This document shows, in pieces, positions 27,986 through 38,960 of a stretch of 64,000 bases of DNA. Each line of letters opens with the position of its first letter. Positions within the stretch are counted from its first letter, which is position 1. Origin of the DNA: Spiroplasma attinicola (lineage in GTDB: Bacteria; Bacillota_I; Bacilli_A; Mycoplasmatales; VBWQ01); contig NZ_JAKQXY010000002.1 in the NCBI RefSeq assembly GCF_023509825.1, forward strand, positions 62,001 through 126,000. The letters are read 5' to 3'. Both the position numbers and the translations under genes were made by a program. The notes below the pieces were generated by a model. It was not told the DNA's origin. It made no database searches and was given only the letters and a program-made list of their open reading frames with translations.

Positions 27986-29407
27986 GTGATAGTAGCCATT
28001 AATCAATTATATGATAGTAAGTTTAAAACACTTCCAACAATTACCATTCAAGGATGAGTTAAGTCAAATCGTAATAGCAATAAAATTGGTTTTTTAGTTA
28101 TTAATGATGGTAGTACTTTAAAATCTTTACAAGTAGTTTATCATTCTGATCATAGTTCATGAAAAAAAATAACAGAAATTACAACTGGTAGTGCTGTTAG
28201 TGTCACAGGAACTTTGGTAATGACTAAAAATGCACAACAACCATTTGAATTAAAATTAGAATCTTTAGATTTTCTTAGTTTAGCAGATAAAGATTATCCA
28301 ATTCAAAAAAAGGCCCATGGTTCAGAATTTTTACGTGAGCAAGCGCATTTAAGAGTGAGAACTGATACTTTTTTTGCCATTTTTAAAGTTCGTAATCAGA
28401 TTGCTTTTGCGATTCATCAATTTTTTCAAGCAAAAGGATTTATTTATTTAAATAGTCCAATCATTACTGCTAATGATGCTGAAGGTGCTGGTGAAAATTT
28501 TACTGTAACAACGATTGCTAACAATCAATATCATAAAGATTTTTTTGGTAAAAAAGCTGCTTTAACTGTTAGTGGTCAATTGAATGCTGAATCTTTTGCT
28601 CAAGGTTTTAAAAAAGTTTATACTTTTGGTCCAACTTTTCGTGCTGAAAATTCTAATACTACTCGTCATGCTGCTGAATTTTGAATGGTTGAACCTGAAT
28701 TTGCTTTTGCTAGTTTGAATGATACGATTGATTTGGCAAAAAATATGGTTGCTTCAGTTGTTAGCAATGTTTTAACTTATTGTCATGATGAAATTGAGTT
28801 TTTTCAAACAAAATTACAGCAAGAAAAATCAAACAAAGATAATAAAGAGCAACACGATTTAATTACTATGTTAGAAAAATTAACCGTGCTTGATAACTAT
28901 CAGGTAATTACTTATAGTGAAGTGATTAAATTGTTAGAAAAGGCAAAGAATAACGGTAAAGAATTTGTTTATAACGATATTAAATGAGGAATGGATTTAC
29001 AATCTGAACACGAAAGATATCTTTGTGAAGAAGCATATCAAGGTCCAGTTTTTGTTATTAATTATCCACAAGCAATTAAAGCTTTTTATATGAAAGCAAA
29101 TCCAATTGATATTAACCATACTGAACAAAAAACTGTTGCTGCATTAGATTTATTAGTTCCGGGTATTGGTGAATTGATTGGTGGATCAGTTAGAGAAGAT
29201 AATTATCAACAATTATTAGCTAATAAAGAACAATTTAAAATTGCCAGTGAAGACTTACAATGATATTTTGACTTAAGAAAATTTGGTTATGCTCCTAGTG
29301 CTGGTTTTGGTTTAGGAATGGAACGGTTAATTATGTTAATTACTGGTGTTAATAATATCCGTGATGTAATTCCATTTCCAAGAACACCAGGGAATTTGAT
29401 GTTTTAA
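27986..29407 (+). CDS. asnS: asparaginyl-tRNA synthetase
   Basis: Charges tRNA-Asn. 473 residues. I chose the GTG at 27986 because AAGGAG lies 8-10 bases upstream; it gives a complete OB-fold anticodon domain ([19 protein letters not shown]). Class II motifs are present: [27 protein letters not shown] (motif 2) and [15 protein letters not shown] (motif 3). Ends in a strong terminator. Confidence 0.95.
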
Positions 29408-29414
29408 AAAGGTT

Positions 29415-29450
29415 TTTAAACAAGTTCATTTATAGAACTTGTTTTTTTTA
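29415..29450 (+). terminator. asnS terminator overlapping the next promoter
   Basis: AACAAGTTC-ATTTATA-GAACTTG then TTTTTTTT. The TTGTTT at its end is also the -35 of the following cassette. Confidence 0.75.
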
Positions 29451-29466
29451 TATTTTTATTTATACT
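29439..29466 (+). promoter_or_regulatory. promoter of secreted-protein/ABC cassette 1
   Basis: TTGTTT, 16-base spacer, TATACT. The leader TATACTTTAAGCAAATAG is repeated in front of cassette 2 (31682 onward), with the same promoter geometry (TTGTTT 31660-31665, TATACT 31682-31687). Confidence 0.65.
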
Positions 29467-29495
29467 TTAAGCAAATAGGGTAAGGGGTTTTTATT

Positions 29496-30173
29496 GTGAA
29501 AAAATTTTTAATTGTATTAGGTGCAAGTACTATGATTGCTTCTGGTACTTTAACAACGATTGCTATGAATCTATCAAGTAATAAAATGAATAATGAAATT
29601 ACTATTGATTCAAATAAAAATAATAATAAAGTTTTAGATGAAAATATTGATAGTTTAGAACAAATTGATCAAGAATTAGTTTTAAATTCTTTAGTTCAAA
29701 AAGGAAGTGATGTTGTAATAAATTATCAATTATTTCTAAATCAAAATTTAACGAGTGAATTTATTGATTTAATAAAAAATTTTCAACTTATAAATACAAA
29801 TATTAATGATGCAAAGCAACTTTTGTTTGGTGAAACAAAAAAAGATGCTAATTTTAGTGTTTATAGTATTAATGATTGAAGAATTCATGTTGAAAAACCT
29901 AAAGCATGATATAGTTGAATTATTGGTACTTGAGGATTAGATTTTAATCATGAATTGATACAAGATATTTGTTATGATGCTGAAACTCTTGGCAGTTTAG
30001 TTCAAATTGTTGGTGATACAGGAATTTATGCTGCCGCTGCCACAGTTGTTAATATAACATTAAATATTAGTTCATTAGTTCTTAATAAAATTGATAAAGG
30101 AAATGGTATAGTTATTAGATTTTTTGCTTGAGTTATACCAAAAAAGATTGCAGGTGCAGATTATAAATGATAA
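29496..30173 (+). CDS. secreted protein of ABC cassette 1, GKG-IRF-type C-terminus
   Basis: 225 residues, GTG start after AAGGGG. Signal peptide KKFLIVLGASTMIASGTLTT. The mature protein has a helical stretch and ends KIDKGNGIVIRFFAWVIP-KKIAGADYKW. A terminal GxGxxIRF...P..I motif occurs in small secreted Gram-positive proteins, often beside ABC transporters; I recall this pattern but cannot confirm it here. Cassette neighbours are an ATPase and a permease. It could be a secreted effector or bacteriocin-like product; function unknown. Confidence 0.65.
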
Positions 30174-30202
30174 TAAGAAATGAATTTAAAAGGATTTAAA
30201 TT

Positions 30203-30922
30203 ATGATTGAATTAAAAAATGTTGAAAAAATGTTTACAGAGACTATGGGGATAAAAGATATTAATTTAACAATAGATAATAAAGCTAAAATTGGTATTTT
30301 AGGACCAAATGGTGCTGGTAAAAGTACTTTGATTAAATTAATTCAAGGATTATTAATTCCCAAAAGTGGTGAAATCACTAAAAATGGTCTTGCAACTAGT
30401 AATAAAAAATTTACACTTGAAGATGTTGCTTATATTTCTGTTGATGAAATATTTCCTAAAAATTTAAGTGTTAAGTTTTATATTAAATTTATTAAAAATT
30501 TAAATCGTAATTATCAAAGTAATATAGATGAGATTGCTAAAATTTTTGATTTTGATTTAAAACAACTAACAAAAATGAAAAATCTTTCAAATGGAATGAA
30601 GCAAAAATTAAAAATTTGTTTGGCTTTAGGTTTTAATAAGGAAATTTATATTTTTGATGAACCAACAAAAGGATTAGATCCATTAATGCGTGATATTTTT
30701 ATTGAATATATTAATAATAATTTACAAAATAAAATTATTATTTATTGTACTCATTTAGTTGAAGAAGCTACAGCAATATGTAAAGAAGTTTTAATTCTAA
30801 AAAATAATACAATTATTGAAAAAATTATGATTAATGAAAATACTAATTTAATTAAAAGTTATAAAGAAATATATCAAAAGGAGTTAGTAAATGAAAAACA
30901 ATTGAGCAATAATCAGATATAA
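30203..30922 (+). CDS. ABC transporter ATP-binding protein, cassette 1
   Basis: 239 residues. Walker A GPNGAGKSTLIKLIQG near 35, signature NLSNGMKQKLKICLALG (SGG replaced by SNG), Walker B IYIFDEPTKGLDP, switch His in YCTHLVEEA. This is the exporter/CcmA-NatA-like subclass. Overlaps the following permease start by 32 bases. Energises export or resistance, with the secreted protein or its toxicity as the likely target; inference. Confidence 0.9.
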   Translation: MIELKNVEKMFTETMGIKDINLTIDNKAKIGILGPNGAGKSTLIKLIQGLLIPKSGEITKNGLATSNKKFTLEDVAYISVDEIFPKNLSVKFYIKFIKNLNRNYQSNIDEIAKIFDFDLKQLTKMKNLSNGMKQKLKICLALGFNKEIYIFDEPTKGLDPLMRDIFIEYINNNLQNKIIIYCTHLVEEATAICKEVLILKNNTIIEKIMINENTNLIKSYKEIYQKELVNEKQLSNNQI

Positions 30923-31628
30923 TTTTTCTTTATATAAGTTCTATTATTTTATTTTTACAGTTGTTCTTGGATTTTATATTATTATTTTATTAATTACTCC
31001 GGCTGCTTATGATGATAAAACTCGATTATTAGATAATAATGATCTTAATCGAATGATTTTCTCATTATTTTGAACAATTACTTTTTTTGATTATCTTGCT
31101 TTAGCAAATAAAATTTTTCATAAAAATATTAAAAATAAACAAGAACAAATTATGTTATTTTCCAAGACTACAAGGCAAGGATTATTTTTGTCTAATTTAT
31201 TTTTTTTATTAATTTATGCTTTTACAAGAATGTTATTGCTTTTTATTATTGTTGCTATTTGTTATGGTTTTAAACCAAAATTTTCTATTACTAATGTTTT
31301 ATGATTATTATTTAATATTACTATTAATTGTCTCTTTGTTATTATGTTGTTTGTTTTTATTTGTTTAAGAACATTTAGCACATTTGATAAACAATTTTTA
31401 TGATTTGGTATTTTAGGTGCTATTTTTCTTTATATGACTATGATTATAACTTTATTTCAAGATAAGGTTGGAATGATATTTTCATATATACCAATCTTTG
31501 GTATCACTGCTCCTGAATGAATTACTAATAATGCTTGACAACAATATTTAAATTTACCAATTTCAATTTTAGGGTCAGCTGTTTTTATATTTATTAATAT
31601 CAGATTAAATCAAAAAATTGAATATTAA
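30891..31628 (+). CDS. ABC transporter membrane protein, cassette 1
   Basis: 245 residues with six hydrophobic helices (first at FYYFIFTVVLGFYIIILLI), typical of ABC-2 type exporters. Starts inside the ATPase gene after AAAGGAG, so the two are coupled. Followed by a terminator that again overlaps the promoter of the next cassette. Confidence 0.8.
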
Positions 31629-31634
31629 AGTTTT

Positions 31635-31673
31635 TTAAAACAAGTTCAGTAAAATCAACTTGTTTTTTTTATA
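31635..31673 (+). terminator. terminator between cassettes
   Basis: AACAAGTT...AACTTG hairpin then T8, overlapping the -35 of cassette 2; same design as at 29415-29450. Confidence 0.7.
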
Positions 31674-31719
31674 TTTTTCTTTATACTTTAAGCAAATAGA
31701 ATAAGGGAGTTTAATTAAA

Positions 31720-32889
31720 ATGAAAAAATTATTAATAAGCTTATCAACATTAATTCCAATTTTTAGTGCAACATCAATTTTAGCAGCTGCTCAAAAAGTT
31801 AATAATTTATCAACCCAAAATTTTCAACAAATTCAAAAAAATATTGATTTAGTTTCTAACTCTGATGATTTTTCAACAACTGATGAAGATGATTATTATA
31901 CTCTTGAAGGGCAAAATTATAATACCACTTATCGAGTTTATATTAGTTCTAATAAACAAACAAGTTTACCTAATATTGAAAATTCAGTAAATTATGCTTT
32001 AGGAAAAAAATCTAAAGATACTTGATATGATTATAAAATAAAGGGTTTATCATTAAATATTACAACTTTAGCAGCAAATAAAGATGAATTTTTAAAAAAG
32101 TATCGAGCAGTTACTGTTAGTTTTTTATATATGAGTAATCTTTGAAATGGTTTACATAAATGAAGATATCCAGGTGATAAATCGTCACCTTATAATGTTG
32201 AAGCATATACTTTTAATTTAACTGCAGAAAATCATAAAGATACAGTTTATACTAATTCTGCTCCGACTCATAGTAATAATGAAAAAACACATTTGATTAT
32301 TGATCAAACTTGAGATGGTAATATTTTAAACATTAATTATTGACTTGGAACTTGATATCATTGAAAAGCAGGCAGTATTTATAATCATGCTGCTTTAGCA
32401 CAATTTACTAATGATAAATATACCCTAATTGCTGTTCCTGCTTACGATCCTAATATTCAAAATGTTCATGTTGATCGAGCAGAGCGCTCTAATAAAATTA
32501 ATTTAAAATCAGCAAATAAAGTTACTGATTTTGATTTAGTTAATCAAGATTTAAAAGCAAAGGCAGCTAGTGAAGCAATAGGCAATGCTTGATTTAAAAC
32601 AGCAACAATTTTTCTTGCTTCTTTTTATTGAATTTCTGGCAATAAAGGTTATGGAGTAACAATTAGATTTTTAGGTGATACAGCAATTAATTTTGCTTCA
32701 TTTTTGCTTTTAAATGGTGCTTTATTTGATAGAACTTTAACATTTGATAGATCTAATAATTTATTAAAAGCGGTTTATACTGATGATTTTGCTAATAAAA
32801 TCATTACAGATTTAACATCATTTGATTTTAATGATAAAATTACATATCAAGATAGTAAAATTGTAGTACCATTTATTTATATTAATTAA
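31720..32889 (+). CDS. secreted protein of ABC cassette 2
   Basis: 389 residues. Signal peptide KKLLISLSTLIPIFSATSIL cut before AAAQK. The mature part is rich in Asn, Tyr and Trp. A SGNKGYGVTIRFLGD motif at about residue 310 recalls the terminal motif of the cassette 1 protein, but is internal. A C-terminal 60 residues (LTFDRSNNLLKAVYTDD onward) follows. Only 12 bases before the ATPase gene. No known catalytic motif; perhaps an envelope or host-interaction protein. Confidence 0.7.
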
Positions 32890-32901
32890 AAAGGGGTAAT
32901 A

Positions 32902-33657
32902 ATGTTAAAACTTGAAAACATTCAAAAAAGATTTAAACAAAAAACAGTTTTAAAAGATGTTTCTCTTACTTTTGAACCTGGAAAAATTTATGGTTTGTTA
33001 GGTAATAATGGTGCTGGAAAAACAACCTTAGTAAAAATTATTTTTCAAGAATATAAATTTGATTCTGGAATAATTAAATATAATAATCAAACAATTAAGA
33101 CAATTGATTATAAAGATTGATATTTTTTCTCTGAAAATAATGAGTTACCAAAAAATATTAAAGTAAGTTCTTATATTAATATGATTAGAAATATGACACT
33201 TTTATCAAAAACTGTTTTTAAAACTAGGATTAATGAAATTAACAAATTTATTGATGTTCAACCATGATTAAAAAATAAAATTGGTAGTTTATCAGCAGGA
33301 CAACAAAAATTATTATCACTTTATGTTTGTTTATTATTAAAACCAAAAATAATCTTTTTTGATGAACCAACAGCTAATGTTGATTTTGCCAATAAAAAAA
33401 TAATTTTGGAAGTAATAAAAAAATTAAAAAATCAAGAAACATTAATTGTTGTTATTACTCATTTAATTGAGGAAATTAAAACATTGTTAGATCATGTTAT
33501 TATTGTTGATGAAGGATTAATCAAATATGATCAAGAGTTTTCTAATGAAAAAGAAAACTTAAAAGAAATATTTGAAAATAATGCGACAATATTAATTAAT
33601 AATAAACAAGATGATTTGGAGACATATCTTAATGAAGACACTAAAGCTAAGGTTTAA
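32902..33657 (+). CDS. ABC transporter ATP-binding protein, cassette 2
   Basis: 251 residues. Walker A GNNGAGKTTLVKII near 36, signature GSLSAGQQKLLSL, Walker B IIFFDEPTANVDFA, switch His in VITHLIEE. A C-terminal tail beyond the core ends LETYLNEDTKAKV. The 3' end (from 33534) is duplicated at 35311-35434 as a non-functional stub. Overlaps the next membrane gene by 26 bases. Confidence 0.9.
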
Positions 33658-35212
33658 TGCTAATCAAATTACAGTTTTGACTAAAAATCAAATTGAATTA
33701 TTTTTTAAAAGTATCAAATTTATTATTTTAATTAGTACTTTTATTATTTTAAGTTTAGTTGTTAATATTTTTGGTTTTCTTATTATTAATAGTAATTTAA
33801 AACTTTTTTCTCCTAATGAAAAAATAACTTATATTAATCTTTTAGTTATTATCAATTCAATTTTTTTAGTTATTCAAACAATATATTTAACAGTAAGTTG
33901 TTTTATTAGTCAAATTAAAAATAATGTTCATATAACTGAATTGCGATATGGTTATAAAGTTAAAAATATTTATTTATCTCGTTTATTTTTTGTTTTAAGT
34001 GTTTCTTTTTGTTCTTTGTTAGTAATGTTTTTAATTTCAAGTATTTTCTTTGCAATTGGTAAAAGTCAAGATAGTTATCAAGCAATATATCTTTATCGTT
34101 TATATATTTCATCATTTGCTTGATATGCTAGTTTTATTTTCTTGGCCCTTGTTGTGACAATTATTTTATCAAGATTTTTACCTGAGTCTGCTACTAGTAT
34201 TATTGCAACAATTTTAGCATTTTTATTTCTTTTCTTTCCTGCTATTTCAGGATTTCTTGGTAACTTTTCAAGTAATTTTGCTGGAAACAACATGGATTAC
34301 GATGAAAGAGATGATGCTTTATTGTTAATTAAAGAAGATTATCAAAGAAAATTGATTACTAATATGGAAAATGATGAAACTTTGAAAAATATTTATTCTG
34401 ACTTTGACTTTGTTAATCAAAATACTCGAATATCTTGGAATGAATTAGTTGCTGGACCAAAACTTTGAAATTTATCTGATTCAGAAAATAGTCAAATTGA
34501 AAATTATAATAATTTTTATCAAAGTATTGTTATGACATTACGTCAAGGTCCACAAATTACATCATGAGATATAATACCGGAAATATCTTCAGTTGCTCAT
34601 ATTAAGGCAAAAGAACCAATTGGTAAAGTAGTGCAAAAGATAATTACAAATAAAGCAAGTGAAAAATATAATTATTTATTAAATTTTATTATTAAAGCTA
34701 CAAAAAATTATGAAGTTTTAAAGTCAGTTAATGTTTTTTTTCAATATTTGGACGATTATAGTGCTAATGAAAAAGAATTCATTAAAGCTAATTTTACTTC
34801 AGATGAATATTATTTTATTAAAACTTTAAATACGCTATTATTTTCTATTATTGAAAGAAAGAGTGATGATGTTACATCTTATAACTCTTATGATGATTGA
34901 ATGAGTGATATTAAAAGTAGAATTAAAAAACATCGAATTTCAAATATTTTTAATCCTTTATATCATTTTAGTTTAATGTTTAATGGCGTTAATTATCATA
35001 ATGAGTTTTTATATGATGCTTTTAGTCAACAACAAATTGCCTATGGTATTGTTCCTAATATTGATTTTACAGGTAATTTGAATGATTTAAATCAACCATT
35101 TAAGTTAAAACGAATTGTTCCTACTGAAGCTATTTATCTTTTTTATTGAGCTTTAGGAGCAGGATTAATTTGATTGTCTTATCTTAGATTTAATAAGAAG
35201 GCTAGAAAATAG
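33632..35212 (+). CDS. large ABC-associated membrane protein, duplicate 1
   Basis: 526 residues. I use ATG 33632 (MKTLKLRFNANQI), preceded by GGAGA, rather than the ATG seven codons upstream. N-terminal helices at about 28-52 and 70-95, two more around 125-150 and 170-215, a large extracellular domain (about 225-495) and a final helix (FYWALGAGLIWLSYLRF). ITELRYGYKVKNIYLSRLFF recalls the coupling region of FtsX/MacB or bacteriocin-associated permeases. Acts as the membrane part of cassette 2. Nearly identical to the copy at 35409. Confidence 0.8.
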
Positions 35213-35310
35213 TTAAAAATAAAGTCCACCTATAAAATTTAAACTTATGAATATAATTCTCTAAGTATAGAAAAATGATAAAAAAACAATTATTATCATA
35301 CTATATAAGG
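35213..35310. other. duplication junction with flipped terminator loop
   Basis: After the stop, the terminator's 5' arm (AAAGTCCACCT) is followed by ATAAAATTTAAACTTA, which is the reverse complement of the loop in the intact terminator at 36991-37030. The 3' arm is absent. The rest is unique AT-rich spacer to 35310. Confidence 0.7.
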
Positions 35311-35408
35311 AGAGTTTTCTAATGAAAAAGAAAACTTAAAAGAAATATTTGAAAATAATGCGACAATATTAATTAATAATAAACAAGATGATTTGGAGAC
35401 ATATCTTA

Positions 35409-36983
35409 ATGAAGACCCTAAAGCTAAGGTTTAATGCTAATCAAATTACAGTTTTGACTAAAAATCAAATTGAATTATTTTTTAAAAGTATCAAATTTAT
35501 TATTTTAATTAGTACTTTTATTATTTTAAGTTTAGTTGTTAATATTTTTGGTTTTCTTATTATTAATAGTAATTTAAAACTTTTTTCTCCTAATGAAAAA
35601 ATAACTTATATTAATCTTTTAGTTATTATCAATTCAATTTTTTTAGTTATTCAAACAATATATTTAACAGTAAGTTGTTTTATTAGTCAAATTAAAAATA
35701 ATGTTCATATAACTGAATTGCGATATGGTTATAAAGTTAAAAATATTTATTTATCTCGTTTATTTTTTGTTTTAAGTGTTTCTTTTTGTTCTTTGTTAGT
35801 AATGTTTTTAATTTCAAGTATTTTCTTTGCAATTGGTAAAAGTCAAGATAGTTATCAAGCAATATATCTTTATCGTTTATATATTTCATCATTTGCTTGA
35901 TATGCTAGTTTTATTTTCTTGGCCCTTGTTGTGACAATTATTTTATCAAGATTTTTACCTGAGTCTGCTACTAGTATTATTGCAACAATTTTGGCATTTT
36001 TATTTCTTTTCTTTCCTGCTATTTCAGGATTTCTTGGTAACTTTACAATTTTTATAGTAGACTACGATTATTATGATCGAAGAGATGATGCTTTATTGTT
36101 AATTAAAGAAGATTATCAAAGAAAATTGATTACTAATATGGAAAATGATGAAACTTTGAAAAATATTTATTCTGACTTTGACTTTGTTAATCAAAATACT
36201 CGAATATCTTGGAATGAATTAGTTGCTGGACCAAAACTTTGAAATTTATCTGATTCAGAAAATAGTCAAATTGAAAATTATAATAATTTTTATCAAAGTA
36301 TTGTTATGACATTACGTCAAGGTCCACAAATTACATCATGAGATATAATGCCGGAAATATCTTCAGTTGCTCATATTAAGGCAAAAGAACCAATTGGTAA
36401 AGTAGTGCAAAAGATAATTACAAATAAAGCAATGGAAAAATATAATTATTTATTAAATTTTATGATTAAAGCTACAAAAAATTATGAAGTTTTAAAGTCA
36501 GTTAATGTTTTTTTTCAATATTTGGACGATTATAGTGCTAATGAAAAAGAATTCATTAAAGCTAATTTTACTTCAGATGAATATTATTTTATTAAAACTT
36601 TAAATACGCTATTATTTTCTATTATTGAAAGAAAGGATTATGATTTTACATCTAATGATACTTACAGTGATAGAAATACTATTAAGAGTAGAATTAAAAA
36701 AAGTCAAATTTCAAATATTTTTAATCCTTTATATCATTTTAGTTTAATGTTTAATGGCGTTGATTATCATAATGAGTTTTTATATGATGCTTTTAGTCAA
36801 CAACAAATTGCCTATGGTATTGTTCCTAATATTGATTTTACAGGTAATTTGAATGATTTAAATCAACCATTTAAATTAAAACGAATTGTTCCTACTGAAA
36901 CTATTTATCTTTTTTATTGAGTTTTAGGAGCAGGATTAATTTGATTGTCTTATCTTAGATTTAATAAGAAGGTTAGAAAATAG
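35409..36983 (+). CDS. large ABC-associated membrane protein, duplicate 2
   Basis: 524 residues, same layout as duplicate 1. It differs at NFTIFIVDYDYYDRR versus the sequence around NFAGNNMDYDERD, and at KDYDFTSNDTYSDRN versus KSDDVTSYNSYDDW, plus a few single residues. No complete ATPase gene precedes it; only the copied 3' end of one (ending in frame at 35434) remains, so it would have to work with the cassette 2 ATPase. A functional terminator follows. Probably expressed from read-through or a local promoter. Confidence 0.8.
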
Positions 36984-36990
36984 TTAAAAA

Positions 36991-37030
36991 TAAAGTCCAC
37001 CTAAGTTTAAATTTTATAGGTGGACTTTAT
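36991..37030. terminator. bidirectional terminator
   Basis: AAAGTCCACCT-loop-AGGTGGACTTT; serves the duplicate 2 gene and the converging gene at 37054-38031. Confidence 0.85.
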
Positions 37031-37053
37031 TATATTTTTAGTTAAATATTAAA

Positions 37054-38031
37054 TTATGATAAAGATTCTTCATAGTGTGATACTTCAATTTGCCCACCTT
37101 GTGATTTTCAAGCAATTGGTAGATTTAAATAATAATTATTTGGATTTTCAATATCGTCAACAGTAACAACTGAATATTGAGTAGAATTATTTTTAAGTTG
37201 ATTAAGATAACCGAGTTCTTTTAAAGTGTTAACAATATCTAAAACAGATCATTTTTCTCAAATACTACTTTGAAAACTGCCGTCTGTTTTAAAATAAAAA
37301 TGAGGAATTAAGAAATTTTTAGCATCTAAATCTTTTTTTTGAACTTCAAAATTAACAATTCCTTTGCTGGCATAGACACCTTGCTTAATAATATATAATA
37401 CTTTTAAAGCAGAATGAGCGCTTGCCTTAATTGTTTGGCTAGGTGCTTTAACACTTACTTTTTCAGTTTTACTATCACTTCATTGTTTTCCTTCTGAAAT
37501 TTCAAATGTTGCTTGACTTTCGGCACTACCATTAAGTTCACCATCTCCTAAAAAAGGAATCTTGAATCCAGCATTAAGAGAAATAGTTTTAGAATATGTT
37601 TCTGCTAGACTTAAAGTAAAAGTATGGGTATTAGTAATTTCTTTAGTATAAGATTCACTATTATATAATTGTTCATGGTTTGAATCATTTCTAAAGGTAT
37701 CACTAAAAGTTCATAAAATTTGTTCATCATCAATTGGTTTCATTTCTCATGAACGAATAGTTCCCATTTGTTGATCAAATGCAGTTTTATAATAATTTGA
37801 GATTTGAGTATTAATTATTGTATCAATTTGAGAATTAGCTTCTAAATTTTTTCAATTAGTATATTTAGTATTAATCATTTTAACAAGATTTTCAAAACTA
37901 TTTGATCAATGTTCTTCAATATCTTGATTTTTAAGATTAGTATTAGTTTTTTGACTTGCTAAAATTGCAATTGGTGTAATTGTGCTAGCAGTTAATGTTA
38001 AACTAGTTATTAAAGATAATATTTTTTTCAT
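37054..38031 (-). CDS. ETX/MTX2-type (aerolysin-like) beta-pore-forming protein
   Basis: 325 residues with signal peptide KKILSLITSLTLTASTITP. The central beta-rich part has the features of the family: alternating Ser/Thr strands around TFTLSLAETYSKTISLNAGF, GKQWSDSKTEKVSVKAPSQ and ALKVLYIIKQGVYASKG. Such proteins oligomerise on target cells. The gene looks whole. Own ribosome site (AAGGGG) and own terminator. Flanked by ABC cassettes and the GH85 operon in a region of host-directed genes. Target cell unknown. Confidence 0.75.
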
Positions 38032-38251
38032 TTAAAGCCCCTTTAATTTATTTTTTAATATAAATAATATTTGAACCTGCCTTTCTTGTAATATATTACT
38101 AATAATATCAAAAGCTTAATTAGCTTTAATACTAGAATTAATTAAAGATTTTGAAAAAAAGGTTCTAAAATTGAATAAATTTGCTTGATTAATAAATATT
38201 TTATATAAAATTATATATTAATTAATTTTTATTTTTGTTAAAATATATATT

Positions 38252-38959
38252 ATGAATAATAACTATATTATTGAGATAAAAGGTCTCAACAAGAAAATTA
38301 AAAAAACAACAATCATTAATAATATTAACTTACAAATTTTAAAAGGAGAAAGGCTAGCAATTGTTGGTGCAAATGGTTCAGGTAAAACAACTTTAATTGA
38401 ACTAATTTGTCGTATTACGAAACCAACTTCGGGTAAAATTTATATTAATAGTGACACAGAACGAATTAAAAAAATTGGATTACAGTTTCAAGAAGGTTAT
38501 TGGCCAGCTGGAGTAACTCCAAAAGCAATTATTAAGTATTATGTTGGAAAAATTGATTTTAATAGTGACAAAGTTAAACAACTTATTGAAATTTTTGGTA
38601 TTAAAAGCTTTTATAATAAATATTTAAATAATCTTTCTGGTGGAGAAAAACAACGCTTTAATGCAATGTTAGCAATTATTAATGATCCAGAAATTTTAAT
38701 TCTTGATGAATTAATTACTGGTTTGGATTTAAAAATGCAAATGAAGTTAATTACTTTTTTTAAGATTTTTTTGACTAATAAACAAAAAACATTATTATTA
38801 ATTTCTCATATTCCAGAAGAAGTAGAACAATTATGTGATCGTTTTGTTTTGTTAGAAAATGGTGCAATTATTAAAGATTTAAAAGTTAAAGAAATTATTA
38901 ATCAGCATGGCTCAATTAGAAGCTTTATGGAAAAATATTATAGTCAGGTGGAAAATTAG
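38252..38959 (+). CDS. ABC transporter ATP-binding protein, GH85 operon
   Basis: 235 residues. Walker A GANGSGKTTLIELICRIT near 41, signature NLSGGEKQRFNAML, Walker B ILILDELITGLDL (Glu kept, Pro replaced), switch His in ISHIPEE. Exporter-type. Only one base separates its stop from the permease start; with the following permease and endoglycosidase it forms a three-gene operon. The 220-bp gap upstream is shared with the divergent pore-former gene and has no other feature I can support. Confidence 0.9.
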   Translation: MNNNYIIEIKGLNKKIKKTTIINNINLQILKGERLAIVGANGSGKTTLIELICRITKPTSGKIYINSDTERIKKIGLQFQEGYWPAGVTPKAIIKYYVGKIDFNSDKVKQLIEIFGIKSFYNKYLNNLSGGEKQRFNAMLAIINDPEILILDELITGLDLKMQMKLITFFKIFLTNKQKTLLLISHIPEEVEQLCDRFVLLENGAIIKDLKVKEIINQHGSIRSFMEKYYSQVEN

Positions 38960-38960
38960 T

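Larger units (their letters stand above)
33534..36991 (+). repeat. 1,777-bp tandem duplication
   Basis: 33534-35234 and 35311-37003 are almost the same, offset 1,777 bp at the 5' end. The unit starts inside the ATPase gene and ends in the downstream terminator hairpin. Differences are concentrated in two short patches of the extracellular domain. Confidence 0.9.

Noticed and set aside
35322-35336. Short frame MKKKT after the duplication boundary as a gene
   Set aside because: It is an out-of-frame ATG inside the copied 3' end of the ATPase gene.
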